NCBI GenBank assembly: GCA_945897795.1
Contig: CAMDFT010000004.1
Coordinates: 1-64,000, forward strand
Source: Limnohabitans sp. Rim8
Lineage (GTDB): Bacteria; Pseudomonadota; Gammaproteobacteria; Burkholderiales; Burkholderiaceae_C
DNA: 64,000 nt
Reading direction: 5' to 3'
In this document: piece after piece, positions 31,660 to 41,803 of the stretch
How positions within the stretch are numbered: the first letter of the stretch is position 1
Layout of the letters: each line of letters opens with the position of its first letter
Made by a program: the position numbers and the translations under genes
Notes under the pieces: model-generated
What the model was told of the DNA's origin: nothing
Databases searched by the model: none
Seen by the model: the letters and a program-made list of their open reading frames with translations, nothing else

Positions 31660-32727
31660 TTACCTTCCTGCCGCAGCGGTGTTCAGCGCTGTCAGCGAAG
31701 CTTCGATGCGCGGCAACTCGGCCGTGCGCACCTGCTCGCTGGTTTGCTCCAGCAACTGCAGCAACTGAGTGGTTCGCCGCGATTGGGGCTCAGCGTAGCG
31801 ACGCACCAGCACGGCAGCGGCCCCCAAGTCATTGCGCACGCCCTCTTTTTGCCGCGCCAGCAAGCCCAAGCGGGCATTGAGCAATTTGAGTTTGAGGTTT
31901 TCACGCAAGAAAAAAGCCTGATCGGGCGAGAGCAAAGCCGCCTCGGGCGCCTCAATACTGCTGACCCGCACCAAACCCTTGATCTGGTCGCCCATTCGGG
32001 TCAGGATGGACATCCACCAGGTGGGCGGCGTTTGCGCACCCATGACTTCGTCCTGCTGGCGGATCTGGCTTTGCGAGGCACGCGCGGTGTTGGCCAGTGT
32101 CAAACCCTCCACCAAGGCGACCCCATCGTCGAGTTTGACCATCAAACCGGGTATGTCAAAGGCGGGCAGGTTTTTCAGGCGCTCCAGGTCATTTTCCAGG
32201 GCCCGCGATACGGGCATCAGGCGCGGCTGGGCAGCACGCTGCACCCTTTTTTGGGCCGACTGCAAGGCCGCCAACAAAGGCTCGGTACTGCCCGTCATCT
32301 GGGCTTGCTGTTGCGCAATGCGCAGGGCAGACTCGATGTCCACCACCAAGGTTTCATCGCGCGAGCGCGACAGGCTTTGCATCAAATCTTCCAATTGGGT
32401 GCGCTGCAAAGCCACCTCGGACAGGCGAGCTTCCATGAGCGAAACGCGGGCGGTGCTGTCTTGAACGGTTTCCTGCGCCTGTTTTGCCCAGGTTTTGGCC
32501 TCCATTGCCTGCAAACCCGTGTCGGCGCTTTGGCGGGCCAGTTGTTCCTGGATGCGCGAGAGCTTTTGCCACATCAGCACCGACACTGCCAAGGCGATCA
32601 CCGCCACTGCCCCCAACACAGCCACAAGCCAGCGGGAGGGTTGAGCAGTCAGCACGGCCTTGGCCGATTCGGGCGCAGGCACAGCCTTGGGTTGGCCGTC
32701 GATCACAGCGTCAGTTGGGGTGGTCAT
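31660..32727 (-). CDS. hemX: HemX, putative uroporphyrinogen-III C-methyltransferase-like protein
   Basis: The 355-residue product is the HemX partner of HemD. A proline/alanine-rich cytoplasmic N-terminus is followed by one membrane segment (about residues 32-53). A long coiled-coil region (QKLSRIQEQLARQ onward) and a helical periplasmic domain with LRENLKLKLLNARLGLLARQ complete it. Although often labelled a methyltransferase, no SAM-binding motif is visible. The ATG overlaps the hemD stop by four bases; hemY starts five bases after its stop. Confidence 0.87.
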   Translation of the reverse strand: MTTPTDAVIDGQPKAVPAPESAKAVLTAQPSRWLVAVLGAVAVIALAVSVLMWQKLSRIQEQLARQSADTGLQAMEAKTWAKQAQETVQDSTARVSLMEARLSEVALQRTQLEDLMQSLSRSRDETLVVDIESALRIAQQQAQMTGSTEPLLAALQSAQKRVQRAAQPRLMPVSRALENDLERLKNLPAFDIPGLMVKLDDGVALVEGLTLANTARASQSQIRQQDEVMGAQTPPTWWMSILTRMGDQIKGLVRVSSIEAPEAALLSPDQAFFLRENLKLKLLNARLGLLARQKEGVRNDLGAAAVLVRRYAEPQSRRTTQLLQLLEQTSEQVRTAELPRIEASLTALNTAAAGR

Positions 32728-33554
32728 GTGAGCGATTTTATCGACTGCGCTTGTGCGTCAACGCCTGCAGGCACCAGATCCACCCGCCCCCAGCCCGTTT
32801 GCCGCAGCCGCTGGGCAATGCGCGGGTGCGTGGCCAAGGCCCAGGCCTGTGCCAAAGGCAGGCTTGGGCAGACCTGCAAGAGGTGCTGCGCCGCCTCGGA
32901 ACTGCTGAACAGCCAAGCACTGCCATCGCCCACGGCCTGCCGCGCCAAATTTTGTTGCACAGGGGTCAACACGGGGGCGTGACGCACATAGGCCATGGCT
33001 TGCAAAACCTGCAGGCCCGCGTTTTCAAGTTGCAGCGCCAGCCAATCTCGTCCGGCAAGTTGCCCCCGGGCATCGGCGCCGCGCACGATCAACACCGAAG
33101 GCTTGGACGGGGCCAATGCGCAGGCCACCGCCACCTGCACCCGCTGCGCCACCAAGGCCCATAGGGCTTCCGAATCGAACTGGGGTGCGTCTTCATGGGG
33201 CGAATCGATCAGGCCTTCAGACCAACCCGCTGCCAGCAAAGCAGCACGGGTGCCAGGGCCCGTCGACCAAGCACGGCAGCTGGGCAGCGGCAAGCCCGCA
33301 GGACGGGCCGCCATGAAAAAACGCACGGCATTGGCACTGACAAACATCAGGGCCAAATGATCAGGCACCGCCTGCCAAGCCTGCACCAGCGCAGCAGGTT
33401 CGGGCAAAGTGGTAATTTCGATCAGGGGCAGGATGTCACACACCACGCCTCGCGCCTGCAAGGCATCGGCCCAAGAACGGGCCTCAAGTACGGGCCGGGT
33501 CACGATCACCCGCCAAGGGGCAGGGGCCAAAGAACCTGAAGACGCCAACGCCAT
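32724..33554 (-). CDS. hemD: Uroporphyrinogen-III synthase
   Basis: HemD cyclises and inverts ring D of hydroxymethylbilane to give uroporphyrinogen III. The sequence is poorly conserved across the family, but WRVIVTRP at the start, FVSANAVRFF in the middle and SSSEAAQHLL near the end are typical landmarks. The ATG at 33554 gives 276 residues; a longer frame upstream overlaps hemC and reads as low-complexity arginine-rich sequence. It lies between hemC and hemX in the standard order. Confidence 0.9.
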   Translation of the reverse strand: MALASSGSLAPAPWRVIVTRPVLEARSWADALQARGVVCDILPLIEITTLPEPAALVQAWQAVPDHLALMFVSANAVRFFMAARPAGLPLPSCRAWSTGPGTRAALLAAGWSEGLIDSPHEDAPQFDSEALWALVAQRVQVAVACALAPSKPSVLIVRGADARGQLAGRDWLALQLENAGLQVLQAMAYVRHAPVLTPVQQNLARQAVGDGSAWLFSSSEAAQHLLQVCPSLPLAQAWALATHPRIAQRLRQTGWGRVDLVPAGVDAQAQSIKSLT

Positions 33555-33568
33555 GTCAGCGCCAGACC

Positions 33569-34486
33569 TCAATGTGCGCCGCCGTCGCGCAAGGCCTGCG
33601 CCACGCTCAGGCCCAGTGCCTCGGCGGCTTGCAGGCCATCGGTACTGGCTTTCGCATCGGCCGTGACCAAGGTGGTCGCACCTTCCGGGTCGCCCCAGGC
33701 CGCTTGCAGCTTGAGCACACCACCCTCGATGGTGGCGTGCGCCGCCAAAGGCATGGAGCAGCTGCCGCCCATGGCGCGGCTCACTGCCCGCTCGGCCGCC
33801 ACGCGCCGCCACGAGGGCGCATCGGCCAGCGGCGCCAGCAGGGCGCGCAAATCGGCCCGGTCACTGCGAATTTCAATGCCCAATGCGCCCTGGCCTGCGG
33901 CGGGCAGCATTTGGTCGGTTTCAAAAATGTGGCGAATCCGCTCGCTCATCTCCAGACGCTTGAGGCCTGCAGCCGCCAGCACAATGCCCGCGTACTGGCC
34001 ATCGTCGAGTTTGCGCAGGCGCGTGTCCAGGTTGCCGCGCAGGGGCTCGATCTTCAAATCGGGTCGCAAGGCCCGCAGCAGAACGGTGCGGCGCAGGCTC
34101 GACGTGCCCACCACAGCGCCCTGGGGCAAATCTTCCAGGCGGGCGTATTGCGGCGAAACCCAAGCATCACGAGGGTCTTCGCGTTCCATCACGCAGGCCA
34201 GCTCAAAGCCCTCGGGCATGTCCATGGGCACGTCTTTGAGCGAATGCACCGCGATGTCGGCATGGCCCTCTTGCAGCGCCACTTCGAGTTCCTTGACAAA
34301 CAGGCCTTTGCCACCGACCTTGGACAGGCTGCGGTCCAGAATTTGGTCGCCCTGGGTGGTCATGCCCAGCAACTTGACCGTGCAGCCCAAGCCCTCCAGC
34401 AAGGATTTGACATGTTCGGCTTGCCACAAAGCCAAACGGCTCTCACGGGTGGCGATAACAATGGCGGGCTTGTGGGTCTCGGTCAC
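33569..34486 (-). CDS. hemC: Porphobilinogen deaminase (hydroxymethylbilane synthase)
   Basis: HemC joins four porphobilinogens into hydroxymethylbilane on a covalently bound dipyrromethane cofactor. The 305-residue protein has Cys243 ([10 protein letters not shown]), the cofactor attachment site, almost the same position as Cys242 in E. coli. It also has [13 protein letters not shown] at the start and [11 protein letters not shown] with the catalytic aspartate. The start is GTG at 34486, with AGGAA seven bases upstream. It is divergent from ppc, 164 bases apart. Confidence 0.96.
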   Translation of the reverse strand: MTETHKPAIVIATRESRLALWQAEHVKSLLEGLGCTVKLLGMTTQGDQILDRSLSKVGGKGLFVKELEVALQEGHADIAVHSLKDVPMDMPEGFELACVMEREDPRDAWVSPQYARLEDLPQGAVVGTSSLRRTVLLRALRPDLKIEPLRGNLDTRLRKLDDGQYAGIVLAAAGLKRLEMSERIRHIFETDQMLPAAGQGALGIEIRSDRADLRALLAPLADAPSWRRVAAERAVSRAMGGSCSMPLAAHATIEGGVLKLQAAWGDPEGATTLVTADAKASTDGLQAAEALGLSVAQALRDGGAH

Positions 34487-34650
34487 GGCAGGGTTCCTGA
34501 AAAAAATTTGACCCCATCAAAATGAAATCAAATGGTCATTTTCTCTCTCCTTTCGATGCTAGCATGGCCTCAAGGTAGATTGACGCCCCTCTTCCCCCTG
34601 CTGCGCCCCCACTGCACCCGAAATTTCACATCCTCCGCCCCCAGCACACG

Positions 34651-37500
34651 ATGAAACAGACCTCGCCAGACAATGCCTTGCCCCCCGCCAAACCCGCCAG
34701 CAGCATCCGCGAAAAACGCGACAGCGAGCGGCCCCTGGTCGAAGACATCCGCTTGCTGGGCCGCATTCTGGGCGATGTGATCCGGGTGCAAGAAGGCCCC
34801 GAGGCTTATGAGCTGGTCGAGCAAATCCGCAAGCTCTCGGTGGCGTTCAGGCGCGACGCCGACCACGAAGCCGACAAGGCCCTGAAAAAGCTGCTCAAGA
34901 GCCTGCCAGGCGACCGGGCCGTGAGCGTGATCCGCGCCTTCACTTATTTCAGCCACCTGGCCAATTTGGCCGAAGACCGCCACCACATCCGCCGCCGCGC
35001 CATCCACGAACGTGCGGGCCACACCCAAGAGGGCAGCATTGACGTGGCGCTGCAGCGCCTGCGCTGGGCGGGCATCACGCCCAAAAGCATCTCGGACATG
35101 CTGGCCACCAGCTATGTCTCGCCCGTGCTCACGGCCCACCCCACCGAAGTGCAGCGCCAAAGCATTCTGGACGCCGAGCGCGACATCGCCCACCTGCTGA
35201 CCGAACGCGACGCCATCAAGGCCCGCGCCGCTGCCGTCAATGCCGCCAAGGACGCCCTGACGCCCAAAGAACTGGCCGCCAACGAGTTGCAAATGCGCGC
35301 CCGCGTGATGCAGCTGTGGCAAACGCGTTTGCTGCGCTTCACCAAGCTGACCGTGGCCGACGAGATCGAAAACGCGCTGAGTTATTACGAAGCCACCTTT
35401 TTGCGCGAAATCCCCAAGCTCTATGCCGAGCTGGAAGCGGCTTTGCCCGGCCAGCCCATTGCCAGCTTTTTGCGCATGGGCCAGTGGATTGGCGGCGACC
35501 GCGATGGCAACCCCAACGTCACCGCGCAAACCCTGCAGCACGCCTTGACCCGCCAAAGCGATGTGGCCCTGCGCCACTACCTGACCGAAGTGCATTTTCT
35601 GGGCGGCGAACTGTCACTGTCGGCCATGCTGGTGCCCTTTGGCCCCGAGATGCTGGCCTTGGCCAAGCGCTCGCCCGACACCAACGAGCACCGCCAGGAC
35701 GAACCCTATCGCCGGGCGCTCACAGGCATTTATGCCCGGCTTGCCGCCACCTTGAAAGGCCTGACAGGTGGTGAAGCCGCCCGCCACGCCGTGGCCCCGC
35801 AAAACCCCTACGCCAACGCCGAAGATTTTTTGGCCGATTTGCGCACCATCGAAGCGTCTCTGTGCAGCCACCATGCCGAAACTGTGGCCGCCCAACGCCT
35901 GCACCCGCTGATCCGCGCCGTGGAGGTGTTTGGCTTTCACCTGGCGACGGTGGACCTGCGCCAAAGCTCCGACAAACACGAAGAAGTCGTGGCCGAACTA
36001 TTGACCGCAGCCCGCGTGGAAAAAAATTACAGCCAGCTCGACGAGCACGCCAAGCAAGCGCTGCTGCTGGACCTTTTGAACGACGCGCGTCCGCTGCGCG
36101 TGCCCGGGGCCGATTACAGCGAACTCAGCTTATCGGAGCTGGCGATCTTTGAGACCGCCCAACGCATGCTGAGCGCCTTTGGCAAACAAGCCATTCGCCA
36201 CTACATCATCAGCCACACCGAAACTGTGAGCGATTTGCTGGAAGTGCTGTTGCTGCAAAAAGAAGTGGGCCTGCTGCGCGGCACACTGGACGCGCAAGCG
36301 CACAACGACCTGATCGTGGTGCCCCTGTTCGAGACCATCGAAGACCTGCGCAACGCCGCACCCATCATGCGCGACTTCTATGCCCTGCCCGGTGTGGCCG
36401 GGTTGATCCAGCGCTCGGGCGGCGAACAAGACATCATGCTGGGCTATTCCGACAGCAACAAGGACGGCGGCATCTTCACCAGCAACTGGGAGCTGTACCG
36501 CGCCGAAATAGCCTTGGTCGAACTGTTTGACCAACTCAAGGGCAGCCACGGCATCACGCTGCGCATGTTCCACGGCCGGGGCGGTACCGTGGGCAGGGGC
36601 GGTGGGCCCAGCTACCAGGCCATCCTGGCGCAGCCCCCGGGCACCGTGCGTGGGCAAATTCGCCTGACCGAGCAAGGCGAAGTCATCGGCTCCAAATATG
36701 CCAACCCCGAAATCGGCCGCCGCAACCTCGAAACCTTGGTGGCTGCCACTTTGGAAGCCACGCTGCTGCAGCCCACCAAGCCCGCCACCCGCGCCTTTCT
36801 GGACGCAGCGGCCGAGCTGTCCGAGGCCAGCATGGGCGCCTACCGCGCCTTGGTCTACGAGACCCCCGGATTTACCGATTACTTTTTTGGGGCCACCCCG
36901 CTGAAAGAGCTGACCCAACTGAACATCGGCTCGCGCCCGGCCTCGCGCAAAGCGCTTGAAAAAATCGAAGACCTGCGCGCCATTCCCTGGGGCTTCAGCT
37001 GGGGCCAGTGCCGCCTGACCCTGCCCGGTTGGCTGGGTTTTGGCTCGGCGGTGACGGCCTTTTTGGACAAGCCCGATGCCGCCGAGCGCAAAGCCGCGCT
37101 GGCCTTGCTGCAAAAGATGTACCGCCAATGGCCGTTCTTTCGCACCCTGCTGTCAAACATGGACATGGTGCTGGCCAAGAGCGATCTGGCCCTGGCCTCA
37201 AGGTATGCCGAACTGGTGAGCGACACCCGCCTGCGCAAAAAAATCTTCACCGCCATCGAAGCCGAATGGCACCGAACGGCCGATGCGCTCACGCAAATCA
37301 CCGGCGAGAAAAACCGCCTGGCCAGCAACCCGGCGCTCGACCGCTCGATTCGCCACCGCTTCCCCTACATCGACCCGCTGCACCACCTGCAGGTCGAGCT
37401 GATCCGCCGTTACCGCGCAGGCCTGGCCGACGAGCGCGTGCAGCGCGGCATTCACATCAGCATCAACGGGATCGCGGCGGGGTTGCGCAACACGGGCTGA
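34651..37500 (+). CDS. ppc: Phosphoenolpyruvate carboxylase
   Basis: Ppc adds bicarbonate to phosphoenolpyruvate to form oxaloacetate, refilling the TCA cycle. The 949-residue protein has the catalytic His163 in [21 protein letters not shown], the [11 protein letters not shown] segment and the mobile loop [14 protein letters not shown]. The C-terminus (RNTG) is the usual one that binds the inhibitor aspartate. It is about 65 residues longer than the E. coli enzyme, with a proline-rich N-terminus. The 3' end is overlapped on the other strand by a toxin-like fragment. Confidence 0.97.
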   Translation: MKQTSPDNALPPAKPASSIREKRDSERPLVEDIRLLGRILGDVIRVQEGPEAYELVEQIRKLSVAFRRDADHEADKALKKLLKSLPGDRAVSVIRAFTYFSHLANLAEDRHHIRRRAIHERAGHTQEGSIDVALQRLRWAGITPKSISDMLATSYVSPVLTAHPTEVQRQSILDAERDIAHLLTERDAIKARAAAVNAAKDALTPKELAANELQMRARVMQLWQTRLLRFTKLTVADEIENALSYYEATFLREIPKLYAELEAALPGQPIASFLRMGQWIGGDRDGNPNVTAQTLQHALTRQSDVALRHYLTEVHFLGGELSLSAMLVPFGPEMLALAKRSPDTNEHRQDEPYRRALTGIYARLAATLKGLTGGEAARHAVAPQNPYANAEDFLADLRTIEASLCSHHAETVAAQRLHPLIRAVEVFGFHLATVDLRQSSDKHEEVVAELLTAARVEKNYSQLDEHAKQALLLDLLNDARPLRVPGADYSELSLSELAIFETAQRMLSAFGKQAIRHYIISHTETVSDLLEVLLLQKEVGLLRGTLDAQAHNDLIVVPLFETIEDLRNAAPIMRDFYALPGVAGLIQRSGGEQDIMLGYSDSNKDGGIFTSNWELYRAEIALVELFDQLKGSHGITLRMFHGRGGTVGRGGGPSYQAILAQPPGTVRGQIRLTEQGEVIGSKYANPEIGRRNLETLVAATLEATLLQPTKPATRAFLDAAAELSEASMGAYRALVYETPGFTDYFFGATPLKELTQLNIGSRPASRKALEKIEDLRAIPWGFSWGQCRLTLPGWLGFGSAVTAFLDKPDAAERKAALALLQKMYRQWPFFRTLLSNMDMVLAKSDLALASRYAELVSDTRLRKKIFTAIEAEWHRTADALTQITGEKNRLASNPALDRSIRHRFPYIDPLHHLQVELIRRYRAGLADERVQRGIHISINGIAAGLRNTG

Positions 37501-37675
37501 AATCGCCCTGGCACAACCACACATGGGCAAAAAAATCCACAATTTCAACGTCATACGCATGCCCATGCTCAAACCGAAAACACAAACGCCAACGGTCATT
37601 GACACGGATGCTCCATTGGCCAGCCAAATCCCCGGTCAACCCCTCCAAGCGGTTGGCATGATTAACCTCAACCAT
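37463..37675 (-). pseudogene. HigB/RelE-type toxin, C-terminal remnant
   Basis: This 70-codon frame reads NRLEGLTGDLAGQWSIRVND, then RWRLCFRF and DVEIVDF. It closely resembles the C-terminal half of HigB killer toxins, which cut mRNA on the ribosome (family pattern NRLEALKGDxAGQxSIRINDQWRxCF...DVEIVDYH). The usual N-terminal third is missing, and the normal end after VEIVDYH has become VEIVDFF, with read-through into the antisense of ppc. No HigA antitoxin follows. A GAGGGG touches the ATG. I read it as a decayed toxin gene squeezed between ppc and hrpA; a functional short protein is unlikely. Confidence 0.6.
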
Positions 37676-37680
37676 CCCCC

Positions 37681-40600
37681 TCAATGATTCAACTGCCCCC
37701 AAGCCTTCTCGAGCCGCTTGATGCTGACCGGCTGTGGGGTGCGCAACTCTTGCGCGAAGAAGCTCACGCGCAATTCTTCCAGTAGCCAGCGGAACTCCAG
37801 CATGCGGGCGTCTTGCGCGCCTTTGCGTTCGGCCACCAGACGCCAGTAGCGTTGTTCTTGGGGCTTCAATTCCGTCAGGCGCTGGGCGTCGCGGGCGGGG
37901 TCGGCGCGGTATTTGTCCAGGCGCTGGGTGATGGCCTTGAGGTAGCGGGCGTAGTGCTGAAGCTGCGGCCACGGGGTGGCGGCCATGAAGTTTTTGGGCA
38001 TCAGGCGTTGCAGTTGCGCTGTGCAGTCTGCGGTCGCGTCGGGGGCATTTTTGGTGTCCTTGATCTTGCGGGTGGCCGCGCCAAACTCCAGCAAGATGGT
38101 GCCCGCCAGTCGGGCCACTTCGTTGGCAATCAGCGTGAGGCGGCCCCGGCCTTCTTCGATGCGGCGCTTAAACGTGATCTCGTCGTTGGGCAGCGGATCG
38201 AGCAAAAAGGCGCGGTCGAGCGCCACGTCGATGATCTGGGTTTTCAGCTCATCGGCGGTGCCCAGCGGCATGTAGGCCACGGCCATTTTTTGCAGGTCGG
38301 GGATGTTTTTCTCAAGGTACTTGAGCGCGTCTTTGATTTGCAGCGCAAACATGCGGCGCAGGCCAGCGCGGTTTTTGGCGGCGGCCACATCGGGCTCGTC
38401 AAACACTTCGATGGTCACGGCGTCTTGCACGTCCACCAGCGCGGGAAAGCCGATCAGGGTCTGGCCGCCTTTGCTGATTTCCATCAACTCGGGCAGTTCG
38501 CCAAAGGTCCAGGCGGTGTAGCGCTGGGGGGCCAAGGGCTTGGGGGCGGAGGCGGGTTTTGAAGTTGCAGGTGCGCGCTGGCTGGATTGCCGCGCTTCGC
38601 TCGCAATGACGGGTGAAGAGCTTGCAGTGGCAGGAGACAGGCTTACGTTGCCTTGAGTGACGCTCGCACCAACGGAAGACACTTTCAGCTGCGCCAGCTC
38701 CTGAAACGCGCCACGCGCTTTGGCACCCAGCTCGCCCTTGAGCGCGCCCAGGTTGCGGCCCATGCCCAGTTGGCGGCCATGTTCGTCCACCACCAGCAAG
38801 TTCATGAACAGGTGCGGACTCAGCATCTCGTGTTTGAAGTCGGTGCGCTTAATGTCGAGGCTGGTTTCGTCGCGGGCTTTTTTGAGCAGCACGTCGGTCA
38901 GCGATCCGGCACCAAACAGCTCAGGCGCCGACAGCTCAGCGGCCAAGCGCGTGGCCGACTCGGGCAGCGGCACAAAGCGGCTGCGCGGGCGCTGCGGCAG
39001 GCTTTTGAGGAGGGCCTGGATTTTGTCTTTGAGCAGGCCGGGCACCAGCCATTCACAGCGGTCTTCGCTCACCTGGTTCAGCACAAACAAAGGCACCGTC
39101 ACGGTCACGCCGTCGCGGGCATCGCCCGGCTCGTGCAAATACGTGGCCTGGCAATCGGTGCCGCCCAGGCGGATGTGTTTGGGGAAGGTCTGCGTGGTGA
39201 TGCCTGCCGCTTCGTGGCGCATCAGCTCTTCGCGGCTCAGCATCAAAAGGCGCGGCTGTTTGGCGCTCTCAGTGCGGTACCAGTTCTCCAACAGACGGCC
39301 GCTGCACACGTCGGCAGGCAGTTGCTGGTCATAAAAAGCGTAGATCAGTTCGTCGTCCACCAACACGTCTTGGCGGCGCGACTTGTGTTCCAGCTCTTCG
39401 ACCTTGGCGATCATCTTGTGGTTGGCGGCCAAGAACGGCAACTTGGTCTCCCATTGGTCACCCACCAGCGCTTCGCGGATGAAAATCTCGCGTGCACCGT
39501 GCAGGTCCACCCGGCTGTAGGGCGTGCGGCGGCCGCTGTAGACCACCAGTCCATAGAGCGTGGCCCGCTCCAGCGCCACCACTTCGGCGGACTTCTTTTC
39601 CCAATGCGGGTCGAGCAGTTGCTTCTTGAGCAAGTGCGCGCCGACTTGCTCTAGCCATTGCGGCTCAATGGCCGCGATGCCCCGGCCAAACAGGCGCGTG
39701 GTTTCCACCAGCTCGGCCACCACGATCCAGCGGCCTGGCTTTTTGCTCAGGTGCGCGCCGGGGTGTTTGTGAAACTTGATGCCGCGTGCACCCAGATAGG
39801 CTTCTTCGTCTTCGAGCTTGTAGCCCACGTTGCCCAGCAGACCCGCCAGCATGGACAGGTGCAGCTGCTCGTAACTGGCGGGCTGCGTGTTGATGCGCCA
39901 CTTGTGCTCGGCCACCACCGTGAGCAGCTGGGTGTGCGTGTCGCGCCACTCGCGCACACGGCGTATGTTGATGAAGTTCTGACGCAGCAGTTGCTCGTAT
40001 TGGCGGTTGCTCAGCTTGTGGGTGGGTTGGTGGCTACGGCCACCGTCATCGCGAGCAGCGGAGCGAGGTGGCGATCCAGCATGAATCACAACGGATTGCC
40101 GCGCTTCGCTCGCAATGACGGAAGGTCTGTCATCGCGAGGCACGAAGCGATCCATGGTTTTCTGTCCGCTTTTCATGCCCGCACTTGAAATGACGGCAGA
40201 ACGGGCATGGGTTTCGCCGCCACGGGCGTCGTGAATCCATTTCCACAGCTTCAGGTAGCCGGTGAACTCGCTCTTGTCGTCGTCAAACTTGGCGTGTTGC
40301 TGGTCGGCCTGGGCCTGGGCGTCCATGGGGCGGTCGCGCACGTCTTGCACGCTCATGGCGCTGGCGATCACCAGCACTTCGTCCAGCGCTTCGCGACCAC
40401 GCGCTTCCAAAATCATGCGGCCCACACGCGGGTCGAGCGGCAGGCGGGCCAGCTCTTGGCCAATGGGCGTCAGCTCGTTATCTTCGTCCACCGCGCCCAA
40501 CTCGGCCAGCAATTGGTAACCGTCGGTGATCGCCCGTTTGGACGGCGCTTCGATGAACGGAAAGTCTTCCACCACCCCCAGGTGCAGGCTCTTCATGCGC

Positions 40601-41769
40601 AAGATCACACCCGCCAAGGACGAGCGCAAAATTTCCGGATCGGTGAAGCGCGGGCGGCCCGCAAAGTCTTTGTCGTCGTAGAGGCGAATGCAAATGCCGT
40701 TGGCCACGCGGCCGCAACGGCCCGCACGCTGGTTGGCTGCCGCCTGGCTGATCGGCTCGACCATCAATTGCTCAACCTTGCTGCGCAGGCTGTAGCGCTT
40801 GACGCGGGCGGTGCCAGCGTCGATCACGTAGCGGATGCCAGGCACAGTGAGCGAGGTTTCGGCCACGTTGGTGGCGAGAACAATGCGGCGGCCATTCGAT
40901 GCCTCAAAAATCTGGTCTTGCTCGGCCTGCGACAAGCGGGCAAACAGCGGCAGCACTTCGGCCCCGCGAGTCAGCGGCTGGTGCGACAGGTGTTTGCGCA
41001 AGTGGTCGGCGGCTTCGCGGATTTCACGCTCGCCCGGCAAAAAAATCAGGATATCGCCCGCTGCCCCGCCCTGCCAGAGTTCGTCCACGCCGTCGGCCAT
41101 GGCCTCGTTCAGGCCGTAGTCACGCGTTTCTTCAAACGGGCGGTAGCGCTGCTCGACTGGAAAGGTGCGGCCAGAGACCATGATCACCGGAGCTGGGCCG
41201 TTGCGCGAGGCAAAGTGTTTGGCAAAGCGGTCGGCGTCAATGGTGGCCGAGGTGACGACGATTTTGAGGTCTGGGCGGCGCGGCAAAATTTGGCGCAAGT
41301 AGCCCAGCAAGAAGTCGATGTTCAGGCTGCGTTCGTGCGCCTCGTCGATGATGATGGTGTCGTAGGCCTGCAGCAGCGGGTCGGTCTGGGTTTCGGCCAG
41401 CAAAATGCCGTCGGTCATGAGCTTGACGGAGGCGTTTTTGCTCAAACGGTCTTGAAACCGCACCTTGAAACCCACGACCTCGCCCAATGGCGTTTTCAGC
41501 TCCTCAGCAATGCGCTTGGCCACAGAGCTGGCCGCAATGCGCCGGGGCTGGGTGTGGCCGATCATGCGGGCGCGTTCGCCCGGCTTGGCGTTGAGCTTGC
41601 CGCGCCCCAGCGCCAGCGCGATTTTGGGCAGCTGCGTGGTCTTGCCCGAACCCGTTTCACCGCAGACGATGATGACCTGGTGCTGGTCCATGGCGGCCAT
41701 GATTTCGTCTCGGCGAGCAGAGACCGGCAGGCCTTCGGGGAAGTCGATTTGGAGGGGGGAGTCGGACAA
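37681..41769 (-). CDS. hrpA: ATP-dependent RNA helicase HrpA (DEAH box)
   Basis: HrpA is a large DEAH-box RNA helicase, linked to mRNA processing and release of stalled ribosomes. The protein has Walker A GETGSGKT (residues 37-44), DEAH in IIIDEAHERSLN, SAT and the motif VI region QRAGRCGR, followed by OB-fold and HrpA-specific C-terminal domains. With TTG at 41769 it is 1362 residues; ATG at 41829 would add a 20-residue hydrophobic start unlike relatives. Two stretches (around residues 538-575 and 1052-1062) are encoded by palindromic repeats inserted in frame and carry the peptide VIASEARQS twice. Confidence 0.93.
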   Translation of the reverse strand: MSDSPLQIDFPEGLPVSARRDEIMAAMDQHQVIIVCGETGSGKTTQLPKIALALGRGKLNAKPGERARMIGHTQPRRIAASSVAKRIAEELKTPLGEVVGFKVRFQDRLSKNASVKLMTDGILLAETQTDPLLQAYDTIIIDEAHERSLNIDFLLGYLRQILPRRPDLKIVVTSATIDADRFAKHFASRNGPAPVIMVSGRTFPVEQRYRPFEETRDYGLNEAMADGVDELWQGGAAGDILIFLPGEREIREAADHLRKHLSHQPLTRGAEVLPLFARLSQAEQDQIFEASNGRRIVLATNVAETSLTVPGIRYVIDAGTARVKRYSLRSKVEQLMVEPISQAAANQRAGRCGRVANGICIRLYDDKDFAGRPRFTDPEILRSSLAGVILRMKSLHLGVVEDFPFIEAPSKRAITDGYQLLAELGAVDEDNELTPIGQELARLPLDPRVGRMILEARGREALDEVLVIASAMSVQDVRDRPMDAQAQADQQHAKFDDDKSEFTGYLKLWKWIHDARGGETHARSAVISSAGMKSGQKTMDRFVPRDDRPSVIASEARQSVVIHAGSPPRSAARDDGGRSHQPTHKLSNRQYEQLLRQNFINIRRVREWRDTHTQLLTVVAEHKWRINTQPASYEQLHLSMLAGLLGNVGYKLEDEEAYLGARGIKFHKHPGAHLSKKPGRWIVVAELVETTRLFGRGIAAIEPQWLEQVGAHLLKKQLLDPHWEKKSAEVVALERATLYGLVVYSGRRTPYSRVDLHGAREIFIREALVGDQWETKLPFLAANHKMIAKVEELEHKSRRQDVLVDDELIYAFYDQQLPADVCSGRLLENWYRTESAKQPRLLMLSREELMRHEAAGITTQTFPKHIRLGGTDCQATYLHEPGDARDGVTVTVPLFVLNQVSEDRCEWLVPGLLKDKIQALLKSLPQRPRSRFVPLPESATRLAAELSAPELFGAGSLTDVLLKKARDETSLDIKRTDFKHEMLSPHLFMNLLVVDEHGRQLGMGRNLGALKGELGAKARGAFQELAQLKVSSVGASVTQGNVSLSPATASSSPVIASEARQSSQRAPATSKPASAPKPLAPQRYTAWTFGELPELMEISKGGQTLIGFPALVDVQDAVTIEVFDEPDVAAAKNRAGLRRMFALQIKDALKYLEKNIPDLQKMAVAYMPLGTADELKTQIIDVALDRAFLLDPLPNDEITFKRRIEEGRGRLTLIANEVARLAGTILLEFGAATRKIKDTKNAPDATADCTAQLQRLMPKNFMAATPWPQLQHYARYLKAITQRLDKYRADPARDAQRLTELKPQEQRYWRLVAERKGAQDARMLEFRWLLEELRVSFFAQELRTPQPVSIKRLEKAWGQLNH
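38584..38612. repeat. Palindromic repeat unit inside hrpA (single copy)
   Basis: A 29-base unit starting GGATTGCCGCGC and ending CGCAATGACGG is identical to the unit at 40093-40121 in the same gene. Read in the hrpA frame it encodes VIASEARQS, in a low-complexity linker rich in Ala, Pro and Ser. The unit is of the GTCATTGCGAGCG type dispersed in many proteobacterial genomes, normally in intergenic DNA. Confidence 0.8.
40045..40155. repeat. Cluster of three palindromic repeat units inside hrpA
   Basis: Three related units occur in alternating orientation: GTCATCGCGAGC...GGCGATCC at 40045-40076, the inverted copy at 40093-40121 (identical to that at 38584), and GTCATCGCGAGG...GCGATCC at 40129-40152. 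The layout is that of a REP/BIME element. The whole cluster is read through in frame by hrpA (SVIASEARQS, RSAARDDGG, FVPRDDRP) at the point where relatives have a short linker before LSNRQYEQLLRQNF. Confidence 0.8.
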
Positions 41770-41803
41770 GGCGAAAACTTCTGTGAAAATCAATGTAAGA
41801 ACA

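Noticed and set aside
31660..32727. HemX as an active uroporphyrinogen-III methyltransferase
   Set aside because: The protein is a membrane-anchored coiled coil without a SAM-binding motif; only the family name suggests methyl transfer.
40045..40155. CRISPR array, because of repeated units with short spacers
   Set aside because: Units alternate in orientation, are only three, vary in sequence, and lie within a coding frame; no cas genes are present.
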